Assembly: GCA_030737835.1 (NCBI GenBank)
Contig: CM060849.1
Location: forward strand, 1 to 64,000
Direction of reading: 5' to 3'
DNA length: 64,000 bases
Origin: Acorus gramineus
Taxonomy: Eukaryota; Streptophyta; Magnoliopsida; Acorales; Acoraceae
Every line of letters starts with the position of its first letter. Position 1 is the stretch's first letter. Below are positions 33,436 to 45,098 of this stretch, piece by piece. Under the pieces are notes generated by a model. The model saw only the letters and a program-made list of their open reading frames with translations. It ran no database searches and was not told the DNA's origin. Position numbers and translations under genes: made by a program.

Positions 33436-35651
33436 GTGGCATGGACCCGTCGTGGATGATTTGCTGTATTTTCAGGGATCTCATAGATCTCATCATGGAT
33501 TTCAGGGAAAGGTATATCCATTAGAATAATTTTATCTCTTCTGTTATTATTGTGGTCAAAATTATTTTATTTAACAAACTGATTAAATTTGACACAGACC
33601 GATACCATGAAGTTCACGATCCACATGGTGGCATTGCGTCACTGGGTCATGGATCCACGCATCGAACCATACGTGAGGGCATCCGGATTCTACTATTTGA
33701 CACAGATGGGATATACAAGATCAGATCATCGACTATTACAAGCACTCGTGGAGAGATGGAGACCAGAAACCAACACATTTCATCTGCGACATGGCGAGAT
33801 GACTGTCACACTTCAGGATGTTGCTGTTCTGACAGGGCTTCCCATTGATGGCAAGCCCGTGACCGGTATCACAGACTGCGATGATTGGGGACACGTTTGT
33901 GAGGATCTGTTAGGTGTTGGCCCCCTGCAAAGAAGATCAAGGGTGGTAGAATTTATCTCTCGTGGCTTAAAGAAACTTTCAGCATTGTACCAGATATTGA
34001 TTTGGACGACGACATCCTCCAGCAGTATGCACGTGCATATATCTTATTTGTTCTTGGATCCACCATCTTCGCTGATGGCACAGGAAATAAGATACATGCA
34101 TGTTATCTTTATCTACTTAGAGATTTGGATGATGCTGGCCGATATTCCTGGGGTGCAGCTGCGTTGGCCCACTGTATAGAGCGCTGTACAAGGGTAGTGT
34201 GCTTGGAGAGAGGACGTCCGCAGGATCTCATGGATTTTATTCGCTGCTACAGGTAATATGAAAACTCCAAGTTTCCTTTGTAAAACTTGTTCTTTTTTAT
34301 CAGTGTTACTTGTATTTTTTTATTTGTTCCCACAGATATGGTCGTGGGAGAGATTACACGTGGGACGACCGGACTTACATGACTCAGATTTTGTGCTTGG
34401 AGATAGACCTTTGGGGGCAAGGTAATACATATTTTTCATCTTCTATTATCAATTCATGGATGATCAGATTTCACTAAATTCCTCACTATCAGGTGGAAGG
34501 TGACTCAGAGGTTTGATGAAAATTCACGAGTTCTGATATACTATAGGGCACAACTAGACTACCAGCTTGAGTCACAGGTGATTCAAACTTTATTATTATA
34601 TCGCACACACAATATATACTCATTAAGATTGTGATACTAATTATAATTTTGATTTTTTGTAGGTTATCTGGCAGCCTTATGTTGGGACATATGCTGTACT
34701 ACCATATGCTTGTAGGAATCATATGGAGTTGTGGTTGGCTAGGGTCCCACTCATTTGCTTTGATATCGTGGAGATGCACGTGCCCGATCGAGTCACACGT
34801 CAATTTGGGGTGCATCAAGACATACCATCCACTGTAGAGGTCATCGACCGGGTGAACAGACGAGGTAGACAGGATACCAATTGGATGGTATATCACCAAA
34901 CTTTTATCGAACGTTGGGACCAACGCTTGGATCACATCCACCAGTTGCATCATACCCGAAGTTCGAGGAGATATATGGAGTGGTATTGGGAGAGAACAGT
35001 CAGACATATCACACCTCCACCACCCCCACACCACCCTCCAGGCTATGTCGCACAACATTCGGTAATTTCTTAAACATCTGTTACATTTTCATAAAGTGAT
35101 AAATGATTTTAAAACCACTTATTATAATGAAACTTCTGATAAACAGGGGGAGTTACACAGAATATTAGTGAGGTGTTTGCAAGGGGGTTGGTGTTGTACC
35201 CCAATTATGATGGCACGTGATTATGCTGAGGCATGATGGGGGAAAGGGAACAGCCATCGAGCCATCGAGTACCTCCAGTGCAGCTACAGATGATGATGAT
35301 TACTCCAGAGATGTCATAGATGACAGTGCATTTGGGCCAGGAGCTGATACTGAATTCACAATTGATGAGTTCTTTGGTGATGTACGACTGGAGCCAGAAT
35401 TGGATGAGCAGCCACCACAACCAGCTCCAGTTTTAGATCAAGCTCCAGAGATGACACTCTAGACATATGTTCGTGGACCACGCAGGATTTGGTGCACTTC
35501 TACTACTGTCAGTCGGAGATCGGGTGAATCATTTATCACTCCGGCTCAATCAGCTGCGCCATCTTCTACAGCCACAGACGTACCCTCTTCATCAGCACCT
35601 CCTGCTCCAAGGAAAGCAAAAAAGAAAGGGTTTATGAAGTTTTTTGGATGA
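33422..35651 (+). CDS. Plant mobile domain (PMD, MAIN-like) gene of the MULE
   Basis: Starts ATG at 33422 (MDIREWHGPVVDDLLYFQGS), overlapping the transposase stop in another frame. Inferred exons: 33422-33511, 33598-34252, 34336-34421, 34493-34577, 34663-35061 and a last exon from about 35147, all with GT-AG borders. Motifs: LRHWVMDPRIEPYVRASGFY, ERWRPETNTFHLRHGEMTVT, LQDVAVLTGLPIDGKPV, RAYILFVLGSTIFADGTGNK, then in another frame LLQIWSWERLHVGRP and PLGARWKV, the classic PMD signature. The tail is acidic and ends KKKGFMKFFG. Frame breaks are inferred near 33970 and 34190. PMD proteins (MAIN/MAIL1) act in transposon silencing and genome stability; PMDs carried by MULEs and Gypsy elements are known. 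The role here is unproven. Confidence 0.85.
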
Positions 35652-35889
35652 CTGTATATATGGGACTTAAGATATGTTTAGATATATGAATTTTCATGCA
35701 CAAACAGTAATGAAGTGATTGTAATTTATAGAACTTGTGTTTTATTTCATTTAAGTTGTTTTATTTCATTCAAGCATGATTTTCATACATTTTCATATAT
35801 GTTCAAGCAGGATTATACACTATATTTAAGGCAGGACTATGTTTGAACAAAAACAAAAAGAAAAAAAAAATTTCTAAGGCAATTGAACT

Positions 35890-36026
35890 GGAGACAGCAT
35901 ATATATATGCCGTCTCCTATACAAAACCGAATAACACGGGAGACGGCATATATATGCCGTCTCCCCTTGAAAATTCCTCAGAGAGGAAAATGCAAAGGAG
36001 ACGGTATATATATATGTGCCGTCTCC
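35890..36026. promoter_or_regulatory. Right palindromic modules of the MULE
   Basis: Three modules: R1 35890-35917 (GGAGACAGCATATAT ... GCCGTCTCC), R2 35938-35965, a perfect 28-bp palindrome with half-site GGGAGACGGCATAT, and R3 35997-36026 (GGAGACGGTATATAT ... GTGCCGTCTCC). Spacing is about 30-50 bases. They mirror the left-end modules, so they look functionally tied to element ends. Cruciform or hairpin RNA potential is evident. Confidence 0.85.
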
Positions 36027-36078
36027 AGTATAAACATTAAAAAAAAATGGCCAGCGCTGACGTGGTAGCGCTGACCGG

Positions 36079-36166
36079 GTCAATGGGGCTAGTTTTTATA
36101 AATATTCAAAGGACATGGCTATTTTTGCAAATATTCATTTTCTTAGGGTTAAAAGTGCTAATTACC
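36079..36166 (-). repeat. MULE right terminal inverted repeat
   Basis: Reverse complement matches 29956-30043. Ends AAAAGTGCTAATTACC, followed by the A-rich target duplication. Confidence 0.9.
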
Positions 36167-36175
36167 CAAAAAAAA

Positions 36176-37609
36176 TATAAGAAGAAGAAGAAGTTGTGCT
36201 TGAGTTGCAACATTACCTAAAAGTTACTAGCTTTTCTCCTGCTCGGCTTTGTCAAAGCAGATGAGGACATTCCTTTCCGTGTGAAGGGCCTGTGTTCAAG
36301 CTTTCACGGCCGTGAAAAAAAGGGAGAAAAAAAGCCCTTTGGTCTTGTATTATGGGCCTTAGCCCATGGTTTGTGTGTGGGTCCCTACTAACCCAGTGGT
36401 TTGTACTAGTATGCTAGGGTGGGATCTTGTAACCCCTCATAGGCCTTTTTACCCAAAAAGAGGCAAAAAAAAAAAAAAAGTTACTACATTTTGTGATAGA
36501 GGTTACTCCTATGTTGCAAATGAACCACTACTTGTTTACAACCACCTAAGAAGGAAGGTTTGAAAAGTCTGTGGCTCCGGATATCTGGAAGCTTTTACAT
36601 TAGTTAGCATGATCATTGCTTGCATTGATGATATTTTTTTTTTTTTCTTTCGTTTTTTTTTTATTTTCCCTTTTTTGGTAAGGACCCTTTACTAGGCTAA
36701 TTATATTTCATCAACGGAAGATACAAAATGAGGGTCATATAGATTTTGTACATAATATAAACAGTCATGAATGGAAAGGTAAAACCGGGTTAATAACCTA
36801 CGGTATGATCGCCTAAGCCCCCATGTGAAGGGGTAAGGCCAATATCCGGTCATTACCTACTCAGATTGATCATGCTTCAGCACAAATTGGAGATTTTCAT
36901 GTTTGGATGGTGGACCAGTGTGTTTGGTAGGCTAGACATTTGGGAGGGCTTTGGGCCTAGGTAGTGACAGGTAGTCCAGAATTGGGGTGGGTCAATTGGG
37001 TCCATAGGACAAGGTCAGGGTGGACCTGGTAGTAACTACCGTTAGATGGGGTGTTTAATCTCTCCGTTATACACTTACACTATTATATGTCAAACAATTT
37101 TTTGTACACTAACTATTTTTTAATACTCTTATTACAGAGACTGCCAAGCCCTTCCTCCCCAAATCTATGCTGGTGCAGCATAGATGCTTCCACATCTACT
37201 ACACCAGTGCTATGGATGGGATGACAGTTAGAGACTACCACAAAAGGTGTTGTTCTACGGATGTTAACCAGCTGTGCATCTTCCATAATGTTAATTACAC
37301 ATGTATTACAATGGACCATCCATCAACATGCATTTAAACCAACACACATACCTTATTAATACTATAGCATTCATCATAATATATGTTTAACAATATACAT
37401 AGAAAATGTAGCAATGTACAATCAAATATATGTTTAACAATGTACATAGAAAACATAACAACATACACATAAAAAAGTTAGCTTACCATAAAGTTCTCTC
37501 TCACAACACATTCAAAATCATCTATTATCTCATGTCTTACCTCCCATAAAACAAGCATCATATGCACAAAATCATAGAAAAAAAAACTAAATATTGAGGA
37601 TGCTTATAA
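36176..37609. other. Unassigned DNA
   Basis: No gene is firmly supported. The minus ORF at 37113-37319 (VNIRRTTPFVVVSNCHPI ... HQHRFGEEGLGSL) is clean but unrecognised. 36280-36480 contains repeated GGGCCTT/AAGGCCC-type inverted motifs, and 37330-37470 has AATATATGTTTAACAATRTA repeats. Confidence 0.35.
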
Positions 37610-38592
37610 TGAGAAAAGATGCATGAAGAAGGGCACGACTATTTACACCAACCAATTAACTAATATCACCAATAAAAACAACAAAAAAATCATAATTTAA
37701 ATAACACTAATCCCACCATCACTATTTGAGACATTCAACAGTCTCTCTGTCAACCACCACTATTTAAACTATTCGACAGTCTCTCTATCAATCACTATTT
37801 GAGACATTCGACAGTCTCCTTGTCAACCACCACTATTTAAATCATTCGACAGTCTCCCTGTCAACCATTATTTAAATCATTCGACAAACTCTTTGTCAAC
37901 CTTCTTTTAAAACTTTCGACAGTTGGTTTGTCGACCTGAGAAAACAATTTAAATTTGTTCATCTTTGTTGTTATTCGCATTTGATGTTAGTTAATTGGTT
38001 GGGCTTTGTATAGAGAATATTTGGGTTGAACAAATCACATGTGTATTGTTTGGATTTAGAGATGTGATGGATTTTGGGTGCGATTATGTGTATGGTTTGA
38101 GGAATTGATTGTTGCATTAAGTATTTCAATTTCCTTTGTTGTTTGAATAATGCGTGTTGTTGAATTTAGGGTTATTAGTGTTTAAGAATGGTAACCTCTT
38201 GGTCTTGAATTGAATATGATTTTGTTAGATTTCTTAGGTGCATGACTAACTTCATTATTTTTTTCTCTAGTAATGATAGTTTTGATTTGTCTAGTATTTA
38301 ATTTAACTGAAATGCCTGGTTGTGATACCTTTGGAGTTCACCTTATTGCAATTATGTTCGTGCTTTTTTTAATGTGTTAAGAGTTGAGTGAATATATTGT
38401 AAATGTTGAATGAAATGTCAATGTGAATGTGATTGTGAATGCGTTTTTATTTTAATGTACATTGAATGTTTAATGTGGTCGAATGTGTCTCACAGGTCGA
38501 CAGACCAACTGTCAAAGATTGTAAAGGAAGGTTGACAGACCGTCTGTCGAATATTTTAAATGGTAGTTGATAGACCTACTGTCGATTGTTCT

Positions 38593-38725
38593 TGTTAGAA
38601 TGAGAGAATGAAATAATGGGAATCCTTGTATTCCATTTAGGGTTTAATCCCTTTATATACAAATATACAAAAGTTACACGTGTAATACACTATGCCTATA
38701 ATGACATAACATATATAATCTAACA
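38593..38725 (-). repeat. 3' LTR of small Copia
   Basis: TGTTAG...CTAACA ends; pairs with 42269-42401. Confidence 0.93.
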
Positions 38726-38738
38726 GCCTCCCTCAAAC

Positions 38739-39717
38739 TCACGGTGGATCATACAAAGTGAGTTTGCGAACGAGAAATTGAAATCGAGGAACTGGATGTG
38801 ACTTCGTGAAAAAATCAGCAAGTTGTTCGGCAGAGAAAATATGCGGAAGCGATAGTGTCTCTGGAAGAAAGTGCTGATGAACGAAGTGACAATCGATCAC
38901 AATGTGTTTGGTCCTCTCATGAAAAACTGGATTGCTGGCAATCTGAATAGTAGAGTGGTTATCACAATGAAGAGAAGTAGGACCAGTCATAGTAACTCCT
39001 AGATCCACCAAGAGACGTCTAAGATGAACAATCTCCTTGGTAGTGATGGCCATGGCTCGATACTCAGCCTCATTGTTGGATAGTGAAACAACCTCCTGCT
39101 TCTTGCTGCGCCAAGAAATAATAGAATCTCCCAGAAATATGCAGAACCCAGTGGTGGAGAGTCTAATGGCCAGATCTCCATCCCAATCAGTATCAGTGTA
39201 GGCACTGAGAACCAAAGTCGAAGAGGACGACAGATAGATCGATCTGGTGATAGTACCGCGTAAATATCTGAGAATACGCATAAGAGCACCATAATGCACT
39301 GATCGAGGAGCCGAGACAAACTGACTAACAATACTGATGGCATGAGCAATGTCAGGTCTAGTGATGCAAAAGATACACAAGATGACCAACGATCTGTCCA
39401 TATCGAGTTGGGTCTGGGAGGAGCTCACCATCTGTAGGACAAAGTTTTGCATGAAGCTCAAGAGGGGTATCTGAGAGGGCAGCGTGCTCAAGAATGTCAG
39501 CCGTATACTTCTGTTGAGAAAGTAGAATCCCATGATCACTCTGTGCAATCTTGAGACCAAGGAAGTAGCGAAGAGTATCGAGATCTTTCATCTGAAATTG
39601 TCGACTGAGGTGATTCTTGACCATAGTAATATCGGCGAAGTCATTGCCAGTGATAATCATGTCATCAACATATAGAAGAAGGATAACTCGGTCCTGCGAT
39701 GAGGATCGCACAAACAT
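38739..39717 (-). pseudogene. Small Copia RT C-terminus and RNase H (fossil)
   Basis: Contains the YVDDMIITGND catalytic box of RT, the RYFLGLKIAQSDHGILLSQQ segment, then RNase H with AYTDTDWDGD, ISWRSKKQ and the DNHSTIQIASNPVFHERTKH block. Broken. Confidence 0.9.
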
Positions 39718-40202
39718 AGAGTGGTCCTAGAGGCTCTCGAGAAAATCGACTGCTAGAATAACGCTGTGAAAACGCTCAAACCAGGCATGAGGTGCTTGTT
39801 TGAGACCGTATATAGCCTGTCAAAGATGACAAACATGCTGAGGAGGAGTGTTGAGACCTGGAGGTGGCTGCATATAAACAATCTTAGATAAATCACCGTG
39901 AAGAAAAGCATTCTTCACGTCCATCTGAAAGAGAGGCCAGCGACAAACAGCTGCAACAGCAAGAACAGTGCGAATAGTAGTCATCTGGCAACGGGAGCAA
40001 AGGTCTCCTCCTAGTCAATACCATACTCTTGTGAGAAACATCTGGCAACAAGACGAGTCTTATGTCTTTCAATGGATCCATCAGGGCGATGCTTGATCTT
40101 GAAGATCCATTTGCAGCTGATAGGTGTAACGCCAACTGGAAGGGGAACAACATCCCAAGTCTGTGTCTGCTCAAATGCCTAAAACTCCTCAACCATGGCC
40201 TG

Positions 40203-41769
40203 CTACCACTCAGGGTACTCAACTGCCTCTCGATAGGTTTGGGGCTCACGATGGGCATGGATAGCGGTGAGATAAGCCTGGAACTGCGGAGAATAAGTAC
40301 TCACGGATGCAAAGCCAAATCGGTCAGGTGGTCGAGAGTCAAAACTGAAGCGGGCAGGTGGATGACGCTTATGTTGAGGGTAGCGAGTCGAGGGACGAGA
40401 ATCCACATAAGAGGGAGGTGCGTCAGCCGTGGAAGACGGAGCATCAGCGGAGTCATCAACAGGAGGAGGTAGAGGAGACACAATAGGAGGAGAACTGGGA
40501 GGACCATGAGAGTTGGATGTAAGAGAGCCAAGAGGAGACTCAGGGAGAGCAGAAGTAGGAGCGGGCTCAAGCACAACAGACGGCCCGGGAAGAGATAGAG
40601 ACTCAATAGGAGAGATCTGAACAGGAGAAGGCAAAGGAGGAGGGATCTGAACAGGAGAAGGGGAGGCAGTGGGTGTAGAAGAAAAATAGGGAGCATCCTC
40701 GACAAATGACACATGATGAGCGAGCCAAAAACGATCTCCAACAGGATCGTAGCAGCGATATCCCTTGTGTTCGAAACTAATCCCCAAGAATACACACTTG
40801 ACTGACCGAGCAGCCAACTTGGTGCGTTGATGAGGAGGGAGAAGTACAAAACAAGTACGCCCAAAGCAGTGAAGTCTGCTATAATCAGGTTTGAAGGAGT
40901 AAAGGCGTTCATGAGGAGTCATACCAGAGAGGACAGAGGAAGGAGTGATATTGATAAGATGAACAGATAGAAGAGCAGCCTCAGCCCAAAATTTGCTGGG
41001 GACTGAAGAAGAAAGCAAGAGGGAACGAATCGCCTTAAGAATATGGCGATGTTTTCTTTCAGCAACACCATTATGTTCATTAGTATAGGGGCATGATTGC
41101 TGAAAGAGAGTACCATGAGAATGAAGAAGAGAACGCATCGTGGAGGAGATATATTCACTGGCACAATCAGACCTGAAGGTCTTGATACGAGTCTGAAACT
41201 GGGTGTGAATCATAGTGGTAAAGACCTCATATATTTTGGAATCTCAGATCGATGATGTAATAAATAAATCCAAGTAAAGCAGGAATAGTCATCAATAAAA
41301 CTGATATAATATGAAAAACCACTCTTCGATGTGATATGAGAAGGACCCCGATATCAGAATGAACAAGCTCAAATGGACTAGAGGACTGATGACTACTAGA
41401 ATGGAATGGAGTAGCAACAGGTTTGGCCAATTTACAGCCCTCACAAGCAGAAAGAGGAGAAAAGGAAACACGACCTAAATCACCAGACTGAATAAGGTCT
41501 TTAAGTCGAGACTCAGAAACATGACCTAACCTTTTATGCCACAAGTCAGCATCAAAGGTGACAGTGCCAGAAAAAGTTGAGGGATCGGGTACAGGAAGAT
41601 GAAGATACTCCACATAATATAGTCCGCCAATCCTACGACCAACACCAATCATCTGCTGTGAACGTGGATCCTGCACAAAACACCCAGAAGAGGTAAAGGT
41701 AACGGTGAATCCAGAATCACACAATCGACTAATAGACACAAGATTCATGCAAAGATCAGGAGCATGCAA
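40203..41769 (-). pseudogene. Small Copia integrase region (fossil)
   Basis: GAG-pre-integrase LWHKRLGHVSESRLKDL, then CEGCKLAKPVATPF and the HSDIG start of the DDE core, then FRSDCASEYIS and QQSCPYTNEHNGVAERKHRH. A proline-rich linker follows. Broken. Confidence 0.9.
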
Positions 41770-41892
41770 AACAAATGATAATGAAAGGCGACCAGTGGGA
41801 TGAGATGTGGTGGTGATTGATCCACACTACGTGATGACTAAAGGAGAGCCATTAGCAGTATGAATCGAAGGTAGGTGTGAGGGTGCAGGTGA

Positions 41893-42228
41893 TCATGCAG
41901 TGAGGACAGAACTATTAGGTGTCATGGGATGTGAGGCACCTGAATCAAAGATCCAATAAATAGGAGTACCCGTAGTAGAAGACAAGACAAAGGGAGTAGA
42001 AGAACCAGAAAGAGACTGCTGTAGAATCAGATGGTCTAAGCACTGACTGGTCTTGACAAGCTTATCCGTGCCTAAATGGAGCCAATCGAAGTAGGGGTGA
42101 CGCGTGCAGCCGCAGTTGCTGCACGAGCAGCGGTAGGGGCGGCGCGCAGCGGCGGAGGGCACGACGATGACGGCGACGGTGGCAGCGGCAGTGACGGCGA
42201 CGACAACGGCGGCGATGAAGGTTTCCAA
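41893..42228 (-). pseudogene. Small Copia protease-like N-terminal region (fossil)
   Basis: The minus-strand translation ends with IYWIFDSGASHPMTPNSSVL, the aspartic protease DSGAS motif. The upstream Ala/Arg-rich part is low-complexity and does not resemble Copia gag. Confidence 0.75.
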
Positions 42229-42268
42229 AAAAAATTTTAGGGTTTTTGAGATAGTGGCTCTGATACCA

Positions 42269-42401
42269 TGTTAGAATGAGAGAATGAAATATTGGGAATC
42301 CTTGTATTCCATTTAGGGTTTAATCCCTTTATATACAAATATACAGGAGTTACACATGTAGTACACTACATATATAATGACATAACACATATAATCTAAC
42401 A
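42269..42401 (-). repeat. 5' LTR of small Copia
   Basis: Pairs with 38593-38725. The primer-binding site lies just inside at about 42256-42268. Confidence 0.93.
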
Positions 42402-42560
42402 ATTCTAAAGGAATGTTGAGAGAATTTATCGAATGGTTGCTGAAATTAATGTTGTTCAAATTAATTTATCGAATGATTTTTTTGTTTTTTTTGGTTGGTG
42501 TGATTAGTTAATTGGTTGATGGAAGTAGACGTGTCCTATGAAGATTGCTTCATATTTGTC

Positions 42561-45098
42561 ATGCTCAAACCGCTGTGGATTTGGGTATTTTTAAAATGGA
42601 AAAGAAGAATGTTAGGGTAAAACAACATTTTTTGGGAATGATGTCATCAATTTAACGCTATAAAAAAAGATGTTATGGTGGGAGAAATGTTTGGAAGAGA
42701 AGGTTTTTGTTGCCTGTGAAAGAAAAAGAAGATTTGGTAGAAGAGTGGATATTTTCATCATTTTAAATGGAGATACTGATGGAAAACATTCAAAAGGACC
42801 CAAAAATAATGTACAAGACAATTTAAAAACGTAAGAAAACGGGCTCGGATCAGTTGTTTCCACCGGAAATAGAAAACATAGAAACCCAATCAATTATATT
42901 TCACCACGTAGGATCTCAAACGGGGCACCAAACAATGTCGAAATAGAGATGTAAAAAGTGCAATGAAGTTCCTGCATAATAAAAAAATTACAAATGAGCC
43001 CTCAAATGAATCAAGCATGATAAAACAATCATAAATGAGAAGCATTAGGTCCTGCCATAACCATTGATTCTATTTGGAGAAACAACCAGCAAAAAAAGAA
43101 AGAAGTAAGAAAGGCAAAGATTTTTTTGTTTATAATGTTATTTTTTCAAGACATTTTCTAAAGTTATTAGTAACGTCAAGATTTTGTAGTCTTTACTGGA
43201 TATATGCATGAAAGTGAAAAGTATAATGTTATGTACAATCTTTTTTTCAATTTCAATTCTAGTCTACATGTACTTTGAATATTTTAAAAATAGTATATAT
43301 ATCTCATCTAATGAGGTACATGCTTTTATAAAAAATGAAGCATATACTTCAACGAATTGCATATAGATGCATTTATAGAAAATGCAAAAAATTTATATCA
43401 AAGCATATACCTCATTAATGTAAATATATGCTTCGATGATTTTCTATTGACGCATATGAGACTGAAATTTGGGTTGAAAAAAAAATTGTGTGTAACAACA
43501 CTCGGGTAAAAAATGTTAATTTTTTTTGTTGTCATTTTCATATGTTTGTTATGAAATGACTGACTTAGATTTATTAATTAAATTTGATGATCATTTTATA
43601 ATTTAATTTGATTTATAATCACAACTACATGGAAGTTGTTTGAAATTCATATACATTTTTTATTCAATCTTTTCTGAAAAATTTGATTTTTTATTTAATA
43701 AATGGTGTGGTTGGTGGATGTGCATCTCCAAATAATAAAAATTGAAAAATGATATATATGCAATCCTATACGCAATCTACACTAATTTTTTTTTAAATAT
43801 ACATTTGTTTATTGCCGTACATACTATTGTATGAATTGATATATATATTGAGATACATTAGTGAACTTTTTTTATTGAAAGAATAAAAAAATTACAACCA
43901 TATACACTGAGATAGAGAGTGCAGTATATTCACTAAGATACACCAGTTATTTTTTTATTTGAAAAATTAAAAAAATTGCAACCCCATTATCACACTGCAT
44001 GAGGAGGCTTAAAAATTAGATTGAGTGTATTAATGCTCATAAAATTATTTTTTATTTAATAGGTTTTTTTCAATTCATTCAGTCGGTGATTATATTTTTG
44101 TGTTTGTTTTTTTTTTTTCAAATCAGATGGAGTATTCTATCATGCTTGATTCAATTGAGGGTCTCGTTTGTGATGGTTTTATTATGCAAGGAAATTAATA
44201 AGTTTCAGGCACTAGAAATTAATAAGGGGGTTGGCGGGAGAACTTGTAATTAATTTTTTCAAAATAATTTGACATACGCACCCACTGATTTATAAGAAAT
44301 GATGATAATTGATTTGACATGTGAAATCGCTTATATCAATGGAATAAAATTTGACTAAAATATTAATTTATTCTCACTCATGTAGACATAGTTATACATA
44401 CATTCTTTGCAACCAAGCAGATATTTTGTCTTATTCATCTCTATTTCATCATATCCCACATCAACTCCACTACTCAAAAGAGACTGATAAATTGTAAATG
44501 CCCACTTACCGAAAAAGACAAGAAATTACATAATTCATTTAATGAAACATACACTTTGTTAGCAAAATAGCAGGTGGAACTGCATCTAAGGACTGCATGC
44601 AACAACACCCTTGAGCCATTAACTTGTAGAAAAGAGAATCATCTTTGAAATTTTGAAATTGAATGAAGCCTCATCAACAAAGTCCGGAAGTTTTGATGCC
44701 CTGATTTATGCATGTACAACAAAAGAAAACTCTGGCAGGGGAATTCATGTCAAAACTACAACCTGGAAACACCATGGAGGATTAACCACCTTTGCATTTC
44801 CTCCCAAATTCATATAGGCCTGAAGGTTCACTCCAATTCCAAGGAAATATAGCAAAGATGCTGAGAAATTCATTAATCTTCCAACAGTATATGTACAAGG
44901 TATAATTCGCAGTAAACCAAGAGCTTCCATCTCTAGACAATTCATATATTCCTAAGCCAAGATCTAAAAAAACCGCAACTATAAGAAGAATAATCATATA
45001 GCCTTCAATCCTATTCTGATAATTAAAATCATTATTTCATGACATTGTCATCCGGTATCTTTGCAGAACGTCATCGGAGAAAGTGTGACTCTTCCCAT
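42561..45098. other. AT-rich DNA and probable 3' flank of the RING-CH gene
   Basis: No gene firmly supported. 43300-43460 holds repeated GCATATACnTCATTAATG-like motifs. Two overlapping minus ORFs at 44745-44997 encode hydrophobic segments (MIILLIVAVFLDLGLGIYEL) just downstream of the RING-CH stop codon; they may lie in its 3' UTR and no homolog was recognised. Confidence 0.4.

Larger units (their letters stand above)
29956..36166 (+). mobile_element. Mutator-like element (MULE) with transposase and PMD genes
   Basis: Terminal inverted repeats of about 88 bases bound the element. The left starts GGTAATTAGCACTTTTAACC; the reverse complement of the right end is the same, with about a dozen differences over the arm. 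Flanking 9-mers are A9 (29947-29955) and CA8 (36167-36175), consistent with a MULE 9-bp target duplication in the A-tail of the preceding LINE. It carries a MURA-type transposase (30723-33435) and, in the same orientation, a plant mobile domain gene (33422-35651). Just inside each end are palindromic modules (see separate entries). Four single-base-type frame breaks are inferred (near 31393, 32008, 33970 and 34190), so this copy is probably not autonomous, though overall structure is complete. Confidence 0.92.
38593..42401 (-). mobile_element. Small Ty1/Copia retrotransposon, broken, no gag seen
   Basis: A fossil Copia element on the minus strand with 133-bp LTRs at 38593-38725 and 42269-42401, differing at about 10 positions. 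Inside the 5' LTR is TGGTATCAGAGCC (initiator-Met tRNA primer site), and next to the 3' LTR is a purine tract GAGGGAGGC. Flanking 5-mers are GTTCT and ATTCT, close to a target duplication. Parts in order: protease (DSGASHPMTP, about 41893-42000), GAG-pre-integrase and integrase (40203-41769), RT (39358-40200) and RNase H (38739-39360). A typical gag is not found between primer site and protease. It has several breaks. LTR divergence suggests a few million years. Confidence 0.92.
37610..42560. mobile_element. Foldback element of palindromic repeats, split by a Copia
   Basis: The left arm (37610-37945) and right arm (38490-38592 continued at 42402-42560) are inverted copies. Shared blocks include CCAACCAATTAACTAAT, AACAAAAAAATCAT and, at the inner ends, GACAGTTGGTTTGTCGACCTG versus the complement of CAGGTCGACAGACCAAC. 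The arms are built of iterated units with ATTCGACAGTCTCCCTGTC, i.e. GACAG ... CTGTC palindromes every 40-60 bases. The loop (37946-38489) is AT-rich and non-coding. The Copia at 38593-42401 splits the right arm. Element family unknown; arms of tandem units resemble long-TIR MULE or foldback elements. Confidence 0.7.

Noticed and set aside
36280-36480. SINE with a B-box-like GTGTTCAAGC
   Set aside because: No matching A-box at the right distance and no clear tail or target duplication.
37720-37930. CRISPR-like array from regularly spaced palindromic repeats
   Set aside because: Units are diverged, spacers are not unique and the array is mirrored in an inverted arm; this is a plant foldback element.
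44745-44997. Extra membrane exon for the RING-CH gene
   Set aside because: Exon 2 already has a terminal membrane helix and stop codon; a further splice is possible but unsupported.
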